A stretch of 64,000 bases of DNA from assembly GCF_019393635.1 (NCBI RefSeq), contig NC_057861.1, positions 60,868,532-60,932,531 on the forward strand. Direction: 5' to 3'. This DNA is from Dromiciops gliroides. Its lineage: Eukaryota > Chordata > Mammalia > Microbiotheria > Microbiotheriidae. Below the pieces are notes generated by a model. It was given only the letters and a program-made list of their open reading frames with translations, was not told the origin of the DNA and searched no databases. A program made the position numbers and the translations under genes. Numbering within the stretch: position 1 is the stretch's first letter; each line of letters opens with the position of its first letter. Shown in pieces: positions 36,796 to 48,970 of this stretch.

Positions 36796-37983
36796 AGGAA
36801 GAGCTTTGATATTGAAACCTGCAGACTTAGGTTCCAGTCCCAGCCTCAGCATTCCCCATCAATACCTGTGTGACTTTGGGCAAATGACTTCTCATCTCTG
36901 GGTCTTAGTTTTCATGTTTGTCAAATGGAGATAATACTCTCACTGCTTCCCTTATACAGTGGGGAAAGTGCTTTGTAAACCTCAGAGTACAATAATAATA
37001 GCTTTAAAGTTGGCAAAGCGCTTTACAGATATCATCCCATTTTACTGATGAAGAAACTGAGTCAGCGAAAGGTTAAGTGACTTGCCCAGATCACACAGCT
37101 TAAAGTCTGAGGTCATATTCACAGTTGGGTCTTCCGGAATGCAGGCCCAGTGTTTTATCTTCTGCACCATCTTACCTGCCTATAGCACATGACAATAACT
37201 TTGTGAGATATGATCATTTACTGAGTACTTATGGTAATTTATTAAGCATTTAAAGTTATTAGGGAGAGATCACTTTGGCAGAAAAACTCAATCTTTGGTT
37301 GCATTGGAAAGAGGAGAGAGAGAGCCTGGGCTGTTCTGTGATTGTCTTCTGCCCTTTTGGGGTCAGCGGCAAGGACAGGCATCTAGAAGGTAAAATTCAA
37401 ACTCAGCAAAGCTGCTGTTGGATCTCCCCAGGTGGGCAGGAGGGCAGCCAGTTGTGGGAGAAGATGCAGCAACATCTCCACTCCCTTTCTAGGTTTAGAT
37501 TTGCCGGCTTGAACGGACCTCCAGGGGATTTGAGATTTCTTCCCCAAAGCACCGTGGCTGGACTGCAGCCTTGGGGCCTCCTTGTGGCCAGGACCCGTGT
37601 CTAATTTCATCCTCGCCTCCCCAGCCCCTCTCAGAGTGTGTTGTATGTAGAAGGCCCATCAGAAATGTTTATTGAATTCTTCCAACTGGCCCAAATAACT
37701 AACTTTCCCATAGATGGAATTAACTGAATTAAAGACCATCATGCTCTTTTATGCTCCATTTTTTTAAATAAAAGAGGAACTTTTTATTAAAACAACACAG
37801 TAAAGCCCTTATTAATTACTCTTTTTTAAAATTCCACAATGAGAGTAATGCTTAAAGAAATAGAAATATCTAGCTATCTTTCTCCTTAATTTTTAATTAT
37901 TCTCAATCTCTAGTTCTTCTAACGCTGGCTTCTCCCTTTCCCTGCCCACTTCCAGGTTAGAGTTGAGCACAAGTCCCCCCTCC

Positions 37984-38127
37984 CTTTTTTTTTGCGGGGC
38001 AAAGAGGGTTAAGTGACTTGCCCAGGGTCGTACAGCTAGTAAGTATCAAGTGTTTGAGGGTGGATTTGAACTCCGGTCCTCCTGAATCCAGGGCAGGTGC
38101 TTTATCCTCTGTACTACCTAACTGCCC
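37984..38127 (-). mobile_element. tRNA-derived SINE, first of an adjacent pair
   Basis: Inverted copy beginning in a poly(T) run. Directly followed by another copy in the same orientation. Confidence 0.85.
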
Positions 38128-38301
38128 CTTTTAAAAATTTTAATTAATTAATTAATTAATTTTTTGCAGGGCAATGAAGGTTAAGTGACTTGCCCAAGGT
38201 CACACAGCTAGTACGTGTCAAGTGTCTGAGGCAAGTGTTTGAAATCAGGTCCTCCTGAATCCAGGGCAAGTGTTTTATCCACTGTGCCACAAAGCTGCCC
38301 C
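38128..38301 (-). mobile_element. tRNA-derived SINE, second of an adjacent pair
   Basis: Inverted copy with a TTAA-repeat tail (38137-38162). GAGCACAAGT lies before the first and after the second SINE, so the pair shares one target duplication. Confidence 0.85.
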
Positions 38302-38737
38302 TTTAAAAACTTTTTTCTTTTTTGAGCACAAGTTTTTATCTCCCTTTGAAATTTTACTTTGAGTTGAAAGCTAATTCAGGACATGTAAACTGCTCTAGCT
38401 CTGGCTCCTTAAGGCTTCAGGGCACCTTGACATGACATGTACACAAGTACAAAACAATATACCATCAAGTTCATTCGAGATGTGCTGAACAAAGTGCTAC
38501 ATGACAGCCAAGGTCAGCATCCAGGAGGCAGGGGAGGATTCCTGGAGGACGTGATATTCAACTCAGATTTAAATGATGGGGAGGAATTCAAGAGAGAAAG
38601 AGAGAGAGAGAGAGTTTCAGGTCGGAGGACATTCCAGGCAGAGAGAAACAGGGTGAGCAGAAAAGTAATGATTGGAAAACACAGTATGGAGGGGTTGCTA
38701 TCTGAACCAGGGAGGGGGTGGCCACATTCATGAAATA

Positions 38738-38990
38738 ATAATGATAATGATGAATAATAGCAATAACTAGAATTTATATAGTGCCTTAAAACTTGCAAAG
38801 CACTTTACTTATGTTATCTCATTTTTATCCTCAGAACAAACCTGGGGGGTAGGTGCTATAATTATCCCCATTTTACAGATGAAAAACTGAGATTGAAAGA
38901 GGTTGCTTGACTTGCCCAGAGGCAAGTAAGTGTCTGAGGGATGATTTGAATTTAGATTTTCCTGACTCCATGAAATATTAAAATAAATTG
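38738..38990 (-). mobile_element. MIR-family fragment, block 2 copy
   Basis: Inverted MIR-like element (ATTTATATAGTGCCTTAAAAC, CCCATTTTACAGATG), the counterpart of 14290-14530. Confidence 0.65.
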
Positions 38991-40145
38991 ATGATAATTG
39001 ATTGATTGATTGATTCTTCTTGGAGCTGTGAAAAGTGCAGTTCAGAAAGGTTAAATGACTTCCCTAAGGCCCCAGACCTAGAATGTAACAGAACCAACCC
39101 CCCAAACTAAGGTCTTTGGACTCGAAGTCCCATTTTTTTCTTTTTTCTTTTTCCCCTGACTACAGCCCTATGGTTCCACTACTTACACAAGAGGCACTTT
39201 GTTAAAACAACAGGATTATGTGCCAAGGTCTATCACTGACTGTGTAGGGGGTTGAGAAATTGGTAGTTAGTGGGTGGAGAGCCCTAAAGGTGGGTGAGTT
39301 TTATTTTGATTAGTATCTGTGAGCTATTATATTACAAGCAGGCAAATTTCAGTTCCATAGAAGAAAAACTTTCCTAATTACCTAATTCCTAAATACCTAA
39401 TTTCTAATTACCATCTCAAAGTGGGATGCTGCTCTGCCTCTCTCTGGAGGTAGGAGAGTCGCCATTACTTCAGTTCTTTCAGTAGAAGCCAGAGAAACAT
39501 TTGTGGAGGAGGATGTTACAGAGGGGCTTCTTGCCCACATATAGCATGGATTATGTTATCTCTGAGGTTCCTTCTTCTAACCGAGATGCTGTGACAAGAG
39601 GTGTGGAAGCCACAAATTTGCACAAATACGGAGATTCATAAAAGACGACTATTATGGGTACAGAGTAATTCCCAGTTTCTCTGACCGATTTCTCCTCTCT
39701 TTCTCTTCCCACCTGAGAATTCCCTCCTGGACCTGATCCTTCCTTCTTCCCTGGCTATTGGGCAATGACCTGGGCTTTTTCATGGGTGATTCTTGAACCC
39801 CACCCCCTGTCCAGGTTAACTTCCAGGAGGACCTGCTCCTGTGTGTGGATGGGCTCTTCAAGCTCAGTGCCATCACCAGCCTGTTGGTCATTGTGGCCTC
39901 AGAGGATGTGGTTCATGTATTGAGACCAACCCCAGGTGTAATTGGGGTTTCTCCATCAACAGCAATGACAATAACGTACTTGAAGATGCTTTCGGTGAGG
40001 CAACAGAACATGGCATTCATTACTCAATTACAAAAAAACAGTTTTTTAATCCACCTCACTAATAACCCACAGAACATTAAATATAAATGAGTCATAGCAG
40101 GTAGAACCATTTCTATCTGAACTTCATAAAAAAGACAGGAAGAGG

Positions 40146-40277
40146 GGGAGCTAGGTGGCCTAGTGGATAGAACACCAGCCCTGGAGTCAGGGGGACCTGA
40201 GTTTGAATTTGACCTCAGATACTTATTAGCTGTGTGACCCTGGTCAAGTCACTTAACCCTGATTGTTCCCCCCAAAA
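40146..40277 (+). mobile_element. tRNA-derived SINE
   Basis: Plus-strand copy with GGAGCTAGGTGGCCTAGTGG and TTAGCTGTGTGACCCTGG. Confidence 0.82.
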
Positions 40278-40444
40278 TGAGAACAAAATAAATAATATCG
40301 GTGTTCCCAGCTGACCTTTATGTAAAGGTCTAATATTAGTTTCCCACACGATCTCATTTGAGCCCCTGTGGGATTGACACTGCTGGGGGTTATCATCTCC
40401 ATTTTTTGGATGATAAAAGGAAATCTCACAGAGTTTAAGTGACT

Positions 40445-40765
40445 AACTTCCCCTCTTTCTCCCAGCCCCCTGTCTCCTCAGATCTGCTTCCTGCCTTCCC
40501 TGGCTTTCTTCAAGGCCCAGCTAAAATCCCAACTTTGATAGGAATCCTTTTCCCATCTCCTTTTTAATGCCAGTGCCTTCACACTGTTGATTATCTCCTA
40601 TTTACCTGGTCTATAGCTTGTTTGTGCATGGCTGCATGGTGTCTTTCCCATTAGACTGTGACCTGTTTGAGATCAGGGACTGTCTTTTGCCTTTCTTTTT
40701 GTTACCAGTGCTTAGCACAGTTCCTGGCACACATTTGGTGCTTAATAAATGCTTATTGACTGACT
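40445..40765 (+). mobile_element. L2 3' end
   Basis: L2 tail in order: TTCAAGGCCCAGCTAAAATCCC, TGATTATCTCCTATTTACC, CACAGTTCCTGGCACACATTTGG, TTAATAAATGCTTATTGACTG. Confidence 0.75.
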
Positions 40766-41799
40766 TGCCCAAAGTCTCAGAGATGGAATTTAAGTAAAGG
40801 TCTTCCTTACTTCAAGCCATCACTATCTCCACTGTACTATGTTACTTCCTGACCGGAGCTGAATGCAGATTTGGCTGGTACCAGGCTGGTGTGTTGGGTT
40901 GAACTCTAGAGGTTAGGCTCAGGTTTAGGCTTAGGGTTACACTGATGTTAAGGGCTAATGTCTGAACTTATCTCAAGGCTACATAGATTTGGTAGGGAGA
41001 GGCAGAGCTGAGATCTAAATTAGAATGATCCCTAGGTTACCTTGAACTGAGGAACTGGTGTCTTGGATAGGATCTGGTAGAATCTTCTTGAGTCCCGGTG
41101 GAGGAACAAACTACTTCCCTTCTCCTCCCAAAGCTCTCAATGGCCTACCCCTGCTCACCCAGTCAGGGTCACTGAAGGGACAGACTTACCTGACCACCCT
41201 TCTTTACTGGAGGATGTGGAAGACAGCAACCCAAGAAGGTAGGGAGCCAACCTTGGGTAGGGATCCCCCAGTCTAGACTGATGTCTCTGGGAGGCACAAA
41301 TGAGTTCCCTCCTGACTTAGAACAGCTGAGATGAGGGGCTTGGGGCTGAGGGGAGGTCACAGAGGGGATAATTAGTTTCTAAGTTCTTGTGGGCCCAATC
41401 CCTATGGCTCCTTGTTAAGGATGTCCCTGGTGATTAAGTTTCTACTGTGGTCTTTAGGGATTTTCTTTCTTGGGGATTTCCCACGCTTACTACGTGAGCC
41501 CTGAAACCTTTCTATGTTGTGTTTCTTCCTCCCCTCTTCCCCTCATCTGCCCCTGAGCCCAGTGTATATTCAGAAGTGAGAAAGCTAAGTGGTTAGGGCT
41601 ATAGATTGGGTATCTGGAAGCTTGAGTCCTTGATTTCTGTGGTGGAGTAGAAAAGGTCCTCTACAAGAGTGCAAGAAAACCTGATTTCTAATCTACTTTA
41701 TGCTCCTAACAAGCTGTGTGACCTTCATTGGGCAACTCACTTCATCTCACCAAGTCTTAGTTTCACCCACTCTAAAATTATTGGGGGGGGCCCTTCAAG

Positions 41800-42085
41800 T
41801 CCTTGTTAATCTTTGAGTCCTTTTTGAAGTCTTAGATGTCTATAGATATCTGAAGGGCTCTCCTGCTGAAGAGGGCCATCTAAGCCCTTTTGTTGAGCCA
41901 GGAGCAATAGATAGAAGGTATGGATAAAAAGAAGCTTCCTAAGTCAAAGCCTTTTAAAAGCAGAATAGTCTGCCTCAGAAAGTAGTAGGTTCATCATTAT
42001 TGGAATCTTGCAAGGAAAGGCTGAATGTCACTTTTTAGGGATGTTTGTGGAAGGGCTCGTGGTGTGGATAGGAGTTGACTTCGAT
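41800..42085 (+). mobile_element. L3/CR1 3' end remnant
   Basis: Decayed CR1-like tail with AGTCTGCCTCAGAAAGTAGTAGG and AGGAGTTGACTTCGATG. Plus orientation. Confidence 0.5.
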
Positions 42086-42089
42086 GCTC

Positions 42090-42890
42090 TTTTAAAATTA
42101 TTTTATTTTATTTTTAATTTATGAAATAAAGCAAGCATTTCCATAATAGTAGATTTCTTTTTTTTTAAAGAGGATTGCACATGAAACTGCAAATCTGTTA
42201 TGTACAACTTGCTATTCCTTTTAAATAAATAATAAAGCTATCATGTAACTTTCATTTTTTCTTTTTTTTCTTTCCCCTGCCCCAGAGATGGCTACCATTA
42301 GACACACATATGTATTATATGTTACATATATATGTAAAATTATTCTATAATACTTCTATCTATAAATTTTGTCTCTGGATGCAGATAGGTGGGCCTATCA
42401 TAGGTCCTTTGTAGTTAATTTATGTATTTATAATAGTCAAAATGACTTAGTTGCTCAAAGACCTTCTTAAAACAATATTGCTGGGGGGCAGCCTGGTGGC
42501 ACAGTGGATAGAGCACTGGCCCTGGAGTCAGGAGGACCTGAGTTCAAATCTGGCCTCAAACACTTGACACTTTCTAGCTGTGTGACCCTGGGCAAGTCAC
42601 TTAACCCTCATTGCCCTGCAAAAAAAGCAAAAAAAAAAAAACCCAAACAAACAAACAAAACAAATATTGCTGTTACTGTATACAATGTTCTCTTGGTTCT
42701 GCTCATTTTGCTCTTCATTATTTTGTGCAAGTCTATCCATGTTTTTCTAAGATTCTCAGGCTCATTATTTCTTATAGCACACTAGTATTCTACCACAATT
42801 ATATGCTACGGCTTGTTCAGCCATTTCCCACTTGACGGGCATCCCTACAATTTCCAGTTCTTTGTCACCACAAGGAAATGCTCTTTGAGA
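42090..42890 (-). mobile_element. L1 3' end interrupted by a SINE
   Basis: A minus-oriented L1 end. The ORF2-tail part continues after a plus-strand SINE at 42484-42655, with the target word ACAATATTGCT repeated at both edges of the SINE. Confidence 0.65.
42484..42655 (+). mobile_element. tRNA-derived SINE inside L1
   Basis: Plus-strand copy with an A-rich/CAAA tail. Target word ACAATATTGCT on both sides. Confidence 0.87.
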
Positions 42891-43124
42891 TCCTTCCAAC
42901 TTGCGGTTTCTGTTATGATTATAACTCTATGACAAAGTCTGGAGTCCAGCTATTATCCAAGATCCTGCCTCCCTTTCTTAGCCAAACTCCCAGGAAAAAG
43001 CCATCTACACTCACTGCCTTCATTTCCTCTGCTCTCATTCACTGGTCAGTCCTTTGCATTTTGGCTTCTCATCTCATCACTCAACTGAAACTCCTCTCTC
43101 CATTGTTATCAATGATTTCTTTTC

Positions 43125-43330
43125 TTTTTTTAATTGTAAACTCAACAAACGCCAAATGAAATAAGCATTTCCATATACGAAGTAGAAGAGAGAAAGAAAG
43201 TTATGCACAAAACTGCAAATTTTGTTCAAGTTTAGCTTGCTTTCCTTTTAAAATATATAATAACTTTAAAATGTAACTTTCAATTGTCTTTGTTTCCCAC
43301 TGGTTTTCAGTCCACAAATTTAAAAATATT
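43125..43330 (-). mobile_element. L1 3' UTR fragment
   Basis: It resembles the distal part of the L1 at 42.1-42.3 kb (AAGCATTTCCATAT, AACTGCAAAT, TAACTTTAAAATGTAACTTTC). A short remnant of the same subfamily. Confidence 0.5.
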
Positions 43331-43339
43331 TCATTTTCC

Positions 43340-43430
43340 TTCCTTCCTTCCTTCTTTCCTTCCCTCCCTCCTTCCTTCCTTCTTCCCTCCTTCCCTTCTT
43401 TTCTTTTTTCTTTCTATCCATCCTTCCTTC
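43340..43430. repeat. CTTC-type pyrimidine repeat
   Basis: Imperfect TTCC/CTTC units, about 90 bp. Confidence 0.9.
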
Positions 43431-43784
43431 TCAATTTATCATTAGCCAGCTTTCTTCCCCCACCCAACTGTAAAAAAAAGATAAAAGCAAATCAAACCAA
43501 GTCAAGCAAAATAAATTCCCACATTGATTAAGTCATTAAAAATGTCTCACTTTGTACCTTGACTCTTTGTGAGGAGATGAGGAGCATGCTTTTTCTGTTC
43601 CATAGGGATCTGGGAAGTCTCCCTAGGAGGGGGGTGGCAGTTCACATCACCTTCAGAGAGTTCTTATAAGGAAAGTGCTAAATAAGTATGAGTTGTTTTT
43701 ATTGTTGATTATGGATATCATACATTATGTACTATATTCATCATACATAATAGATGTTATATATTATATATTGATTATAGATGA

Positions 43785-44134
43785 TGTAACGATTGGAATG
43801 ATGCCACCTGCTGGAGACTTACTGTAGAAGAGTTCCGCCCATGAAGCGAAGGTCTTTGAGGGCAAGAACATGAGTCTTTTCTTTGGCATCAGGAAGTGAC
43901 GCTGGCGAATGGGAGGAAGAAGGAAGAGACTGGTGCTTGGTCTTGCTCTCTTTCCTGGGGACTCTGGAGGAGAAGGGAGCTAGAAATGTGCTCTCCCTTT
44001 AAGAGATAGGAATCTAGGCCTTTCTTTCTCTCCCAAATTCTTATTCTCTTTAATAAATGCTTAAAAGTCTAACTCTTGCTAAAGCTTATAATTTATTGGT
44101 GACCACTGAAACGGTACGTTTCCTTGATGAAACA
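43785..44134 (+). mobile_element. Solo LTR, family A, 350 bp
   Basis: It begins TGTAACGATTGG and ends GATGAAACA, with 4-bp target duplications ATGA on both sides (43781-43784 and 44135-44138). It matches the minus-strand copy at 3.07-3.44 kb over most of its length, including the AATAAATGCTTAAAAG polyadenylation region. The last roughly 35-50 bases are different, which suggests another U5 subfamily. It is a fossil without internal sequence. Confidence 0.85.
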
Positions 44135-44664
44135 ATGATTATAGAATGATAGAAGAATTCTTTCCTTTAAATCTAGACCTGGAGTCTAGAGTACAAACAC
44201 AACTGTCAAAACAACTGAATGAACATTTTCCAATTATGTACATTTCATTGTCTGCATAATGTCAGCATCATGATATTTGAAAACTTTGGATGATTGGATT
44301 TTTCTTTGGTATATAAAATGTTGTGTAATAATGTATAGAGGTAATTTAAAATCCCTCATTGGGATTAACAGAGGTGCAATAGAAATTTGGGATACCTGGG
44401 TTCTTATATTAGACCTGGTACAGTATAACAGTGTAATTACATGGTTATAATTTCTTAATGGTATAATGTTACAGTGTAGCAATGTAATTTTGAGCAACTC
44501 TATTCCCTTCTTGCTCCTACTCCCTATGGGCCACCGAGACCCCAGCCTACTTGGGAGCAACAAGAAGGCTCACAGTGCTTGGATGAGCTGGGACCTACCT
44601 TCTCTAATCTTTCCAGTGAGATGGAGGGACACTGGGCTGTACTAGCCATCTGCCCTAGTTAATG

Positions 44665-44965
44665 TGTCCTGATGTGTTCTTATTCTCTGCCCTTCTTCCA
44701 TTTCCTCTGGACCCCTGGCCCTTGCCGACTGCCTTATAGCTGTGCCCTTAGGACTCTGGGGACATCAATCTACACTACAATCAAACTTGCTTTTATGTGT
44801 TTTCTTCCTCACTTCCTCACTGTTTCTATGCCCCTTCTATTAGAGTGTGAACTCCTAGAGAGAGAGCAGGGACTATTGCATTTTCTGCTAGTATGCCCAG
44901 TGCTCATGAGGCACAGTTCCTGGTACATAGTAAGTGCTTAATAAATGCTTTTCTATTCATTCATT
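44665..44965 (+). mobile_element. L2 3' end fragment
   Basis: L2 tail pattern GAGTGTGAACTCCTAGAGAG and CCTGGTACATAGTAAGTGC. Confidence 0.65.
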
Positions 44966-45206
44966 CATTCTCTGAGCCTTAATTTCCCTGCCTATGAAAG
45001 AAAGTGTTTAGATGAGCTCATTTCTAAGGTTTTTTTCCGGTTCTTAATATTCTACATTTAATGTTCTAAGGTCCTTTCTAGCCTGACTGTTTACGATCTT
45101 TTTCCCTCAGATCCTTCACAGTTCTGACCATTCTATGCTCTAAGGTCCATTCTGTATTTTATGTTCTAAGGTCTTGTTGCATTCTGATATTCTGTGCTGT
45201 AAGATC

Positions 45207-46254
45207 TGTGGAAATTTATTTTGATTTGAGGACCCTACCTTTAGGCTGAGATTAGAAAGCCTTAGGCCCTCAGGGTCTCTTCCCCTCCTCCTTAGCTTCA
45301 GCTGAGCCAAAGAGCCCTGTGCGCTGTACAAGATGCCAGGTCAGACAGCTGGGCACAAAAAGCCCCCAGCTCCCTCCAACCTGAGCAGAGCTATCTGAAA
45401 GATCCCGGATAGCCTGCGCTGAGGCGCGAGCTGCCCGAGCACCGCCCCCCGCCCCCACCAGCCGCAGCCCTGGCTAGCGGACTAGCTTGGTCTGTGGGGG
45501 CACAGGAAGCCCTGAGATTTGAGTGGAGAGAAGAAAAGGTATATATAGACCTGGGAGTTAGACAGCAAGCGGGGCGGACAAGGAGGTGGGGGAGGGGTTC
45601 AGCGGAGAAGGACCGGGCGAGAGAGACTGAGAAGAGGTTCGGACAAGGAGACTAGGGACGAGCTGAATAGTAATGCAGGACTAGGAGCAAGGAGGAAGAC
45701 CGGACAAGATTAGAGGGGTGGCAAAGGCAGCAAAGGGCAGACTGATGGAGCAGACAGACAGAAGGTCGGTGAGAGAGAAACACGGGGGTTCAGCGGTGGC
45801 AGTAAGGAGGAGAGAAAAGTTAGAAGCAGGGGGATTTACAAAGTGAAAGGGTACTGGCAGAGTTAGAAGAAAGTAGCTGAGCAGCGAAAGTGTAACATGC
45901 CCTGAGGCCGGAGGCAGATAAGGCCCTTATTGTATTCAAAAAGTTCGAAGTGCAGCAGGTGGGAAAGAGATGCAGTGGAAAGAGACCGCAGGAAAGCAGT
46001 AAGGTTGTAAGTTTTATTTCCCTGTATTCTTAATTTTAAATAGTATCTCATAAACTCTGCTTTGATTATTTAGTTAAGAGCCTTCTTAATCTTTAGTTTA
46101 TCAATTTGGGAGTGAAGCAGTGTGGTGGAACTTTATAAACGGCCCACATTCAATTAACGAAGTCAGATAGCCAGTTAGTCAACAGTCCCAGATTAAGTAC
46201 CCCAGTCAGCATTAGCCCCTGAAATTAAGCTAGTCAATTCAAAATATTTCTACA
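45207..46254 (+). mobile_element. Solo LTR, family B, 1,048 bp
   Basis: It starts TGTGGAAAT and ends ATTTCTACA, an imperfect terminal inverted repeat. Target duplications GATC flank it (45203-45206 and 46255-46258). A TATATATAG box lies near 45540 and a CATAAA-type signal near 46050. The upstream part is C+G-rich around 45400-45480. It is unrelated in sequence to family A. The 4-bp duplication suggests ERV1/gamma type. No internal region is attached. Confidence 0.82.
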
Positions 46255-47024
46255 GATCCCTTCGGTCTCTAAAACTGGAATTATAGAATTCTTCTACCCA
46301 GGAGTTCTACCCTTCCCACCCTTTAACAGCAACTCTGTTGGAGCTGTGCTTGACCTGAGGCATCTGAGGGTTTTTGCAGACTTAACATCTCCACTGGAAC
46401 CACTATGAGTCACTGCTTGTCCAAGAGATCACTTTCACTTCCCTGGAGGAGACTCAAGTACACGGAGCATTTGGAGGGACATGATGTGGGCAGGAAAATG
46501 AAGATTGTATCTCTGCAAAGGAAACATGTCTAGAATCCCCATTTTAACTGTCTGGAAAAAGAAAAAAAAACATTTTCTAGCATCGGTGGCTACTGCATTT
46601 TTCTGCCAGGGCATGGGGAAGTGGGGAGAACTCCTGGTGTGACTCTGGGATAGGATCTTTAGACACAGTCTGACCTCGTTTAGAAGCTACAACTTCAAGG
46701 TTCAGTTTGCTTCTTGACCATTGGCTTCTACTGTTCTAGAAAAAAAGGCTAATCATTTGTAGCTGCTGCATAAGCTAAAATCCTTCCTCCAAAAACAATG
46801 ACTATGGTTTGGGAATTAACTCTTCTTCTTGGTATTTTCAAAGATTTCTTTTCCATCTGAGACTATGGTTTCAAAAAAGGGATGATTCATAGACCAATTA
46901 ACATTGGTGCATGAAGTGCCCTGGGAATCTATCCTATTCAAAATAGGGTCATTCTATTTGGAGCTAGAATAGACTTTAGAGCTCATTTCACTGATCCCAG
47001 GAGAATCATTTGGTCTCTGTATTT
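46255..47024. other. Non-coding stretch
   Basis: Unique-looking sequence between the large solo LTR and a SINE. Nothing recognised. Confidence 0.45.
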
Positions 47025-47153
47025 ATTTTTGTGGGGCAATGAGGGCCAAGTGACTTACCCAGGGTCACACAGCTAGTAAGTGTCAAGTGTATGAGGCAAG
47101 ATTTGAACTCAGGTCCTCCTGAGTTTTATCCACTGTGCCACCTAGCTGCCCCC
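47025..47153 (-). mobile_element. tRNA-derived SINE
   Basis: Inverted copy ending CTGTGCCACCTAGCTGCCCC, slightly shortened. Confidence 0.82.
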
Positions 47154-47224
47154 TGGGCTGTAGTTTTCTATGCTGTCACTCAGTCTGCACTGAGTTCAGC
47201 ATCAACATGGGGAACCCCAGGGAA

Positions 47225-47700
47225 TAGTGGATAATACAGCTGCTTAAAGAGGATTGCTCTAGATCACAAATGGAGCAGGCACTGGGGATACAAGGACAAA
47301 GAATGAAACAGTCCCTGTTCTCAAGGAACTTCCATTCTATCTGGGAGGATGACATGTTCACATGTAAGTAGATACAGACCAAATACCAAATACACAGAAG
47401 ATAGTCCAACCCAAGAGAGTTTACAGGCAGAGGGGACAGGGGTATTAGGAAGGCTTGATGTAGAAGGTGGTACTTCAGTTGAGTCTTGAAGGAAATAAGA
47501 GATTTTACAAAGTGGTGGGTGAGGAGGACATTCCTCCTAGACAAAGGACATAGTGAATATAAAGGCAAGGAGATGGGATATGGACTTTTAGGTACAGGAA
47601 AGAGCAAAAATGCCTGGACTACAGAGTAGAAAGAAGGGGACTAATTAATAATTAAGCTGAAAAAGTAGGTTGGGGTCAGATTATGAAGAGCTTTAAAGGC
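47225..47700 (-). mobile_element. L2 fragment
   Basis: Antisense L2: GTTCTCAAGGAACTTCCATTC, GAGTCTTGAAGGAAATAAGAG, GAGGAGGACATTCCTCC. Confidence 0.6.
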
Positions 47701-48589
47701 CAAACAGAGAAAGCATTTAAGTATCTACCATCTACAGGTACTATGATGAGGGCTTTTATTTTATTTGGTCTTCCCAACAATCCTGGGTGGTCGATTCTAT
47801 TATTATTTCCATTTTATAATTGAGGAAAGTAAGGCAGAAGTTAATTTACTTTCCTAGAGTCACACAGTAGAGGCAGGTTTTGAATTCAGGTCTTTCTGAC
47901 TCCAGGTCCACTGATCTATCTGCTGTGTCACGCCTAGCTGCCTCTCCTAGGGAGAGGGAGGAGGGGAGGGGTGGAGGGATGGTGGTGACATGGTAGGACC
48001 TGAGCTTAAAGAAGATGATTTTGGCAGCTCGATGAAGACCATGTAGGAGAGGGGAGAAACCTGGAGACTACTGTAGTATTCCATTTTAGAGGTAACGAGA
48101 GCGTAAACTAAGATGGTGCTTCTGTGAGTATTGAGGGGTCAGATATGAGAAATGTCGTAATGTAGAAATCATGAAATTTGGCCACTTTTTTGACTGTGTA
48201 GGATGAAGGAGAGTGAGCATGATGTCAAGGGTATGAACCTTGGCGATTGGAAGGATAGCGATGCCCTCTGTAGCAACAGGGAAGTTTAGAGGATGGGTGG
48301 GGTTGGGGTGAGAGATAATGAATTCAGTTTCAGGTCCAACATTCAGTCATTTATTGAAAGCATTTTGTAAATGATTACTGCTCTAGAAATGGAAGTTGTC
48401 ATCTTCATTATTATTAATAGGATGCACACAGGAAATCATTCAAGGTGGCACATCATCAAACATCTAATGCTACTTGTAGGGGACAGACTTGTAAGTCAGA
48501 AGAGGCATGCTCATCATGGACTGGAGCATTCTGGGAAGGTTCTGAGGGGTGGGGTTTGATATGGGTCTTGGAAGATAGATAATTTAGCT

Positions 48590-48970
48590 CAACAAGCATT
48601 TATTAGGCACCTACTGTGTGCCAGGCTCTGTGGTAGGCACTGGGGATACAAACACAAAAAATGAAAAGCCTCTGCCCGTGAGGAGGTTGCATTTTTCTAT
48701 GGGGGGGATACAGTGTGTACAGCAAAACAACCAGCCCACCTGATGAAGGGGGGAATATGGTGGGCAAAGGTGCAGAGGGCAGAAGTAATTGACTATAGCT
48801 TGATCAAAATAGAGGGTGTGTGCTAGAAAGGAGGGGGAAGATAAGGTGGCGGATCAAGGAGAGGGTCAGATTGAAGAAGGCCTTGAATGCCAGATCAGGG
48901 AGTTCTGACTTGATAAAACCATGTTTTTGGAAGATGAATCTAATTCTGAAGTCTTGAGGGGGCAAAAGAG
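48590..48970 (-). mobile_element. L2 fragment
   Basis: Antisense L2 starting with the inverted tail CAACAAGCATTTATTAGGCACC and continuing to GGCCTTGAATGCCAG. Confidence 0.65.

Larger units (their letters stand above)
33650..41300 (+). repeat. Segmental duplication, block 2
   Basis: Direct-orientation partner of block 1. It carries about 2.4 kb of extra sequence (33.85-36.26 kb, including the split RTE SINE) and three SINEs that block 1 lacks. It lacks the L1 ends and several SINEs of block 1. The receptor gene lies in the 14 kb between the two blocks. Confidence 0.75.

Noticed and set aside
39841-40090. Open frames suggesting a small protein or receptor remnant in duplication block 2
   Set aside because: No recognisable motif, and no counterpart could be found in block 1.
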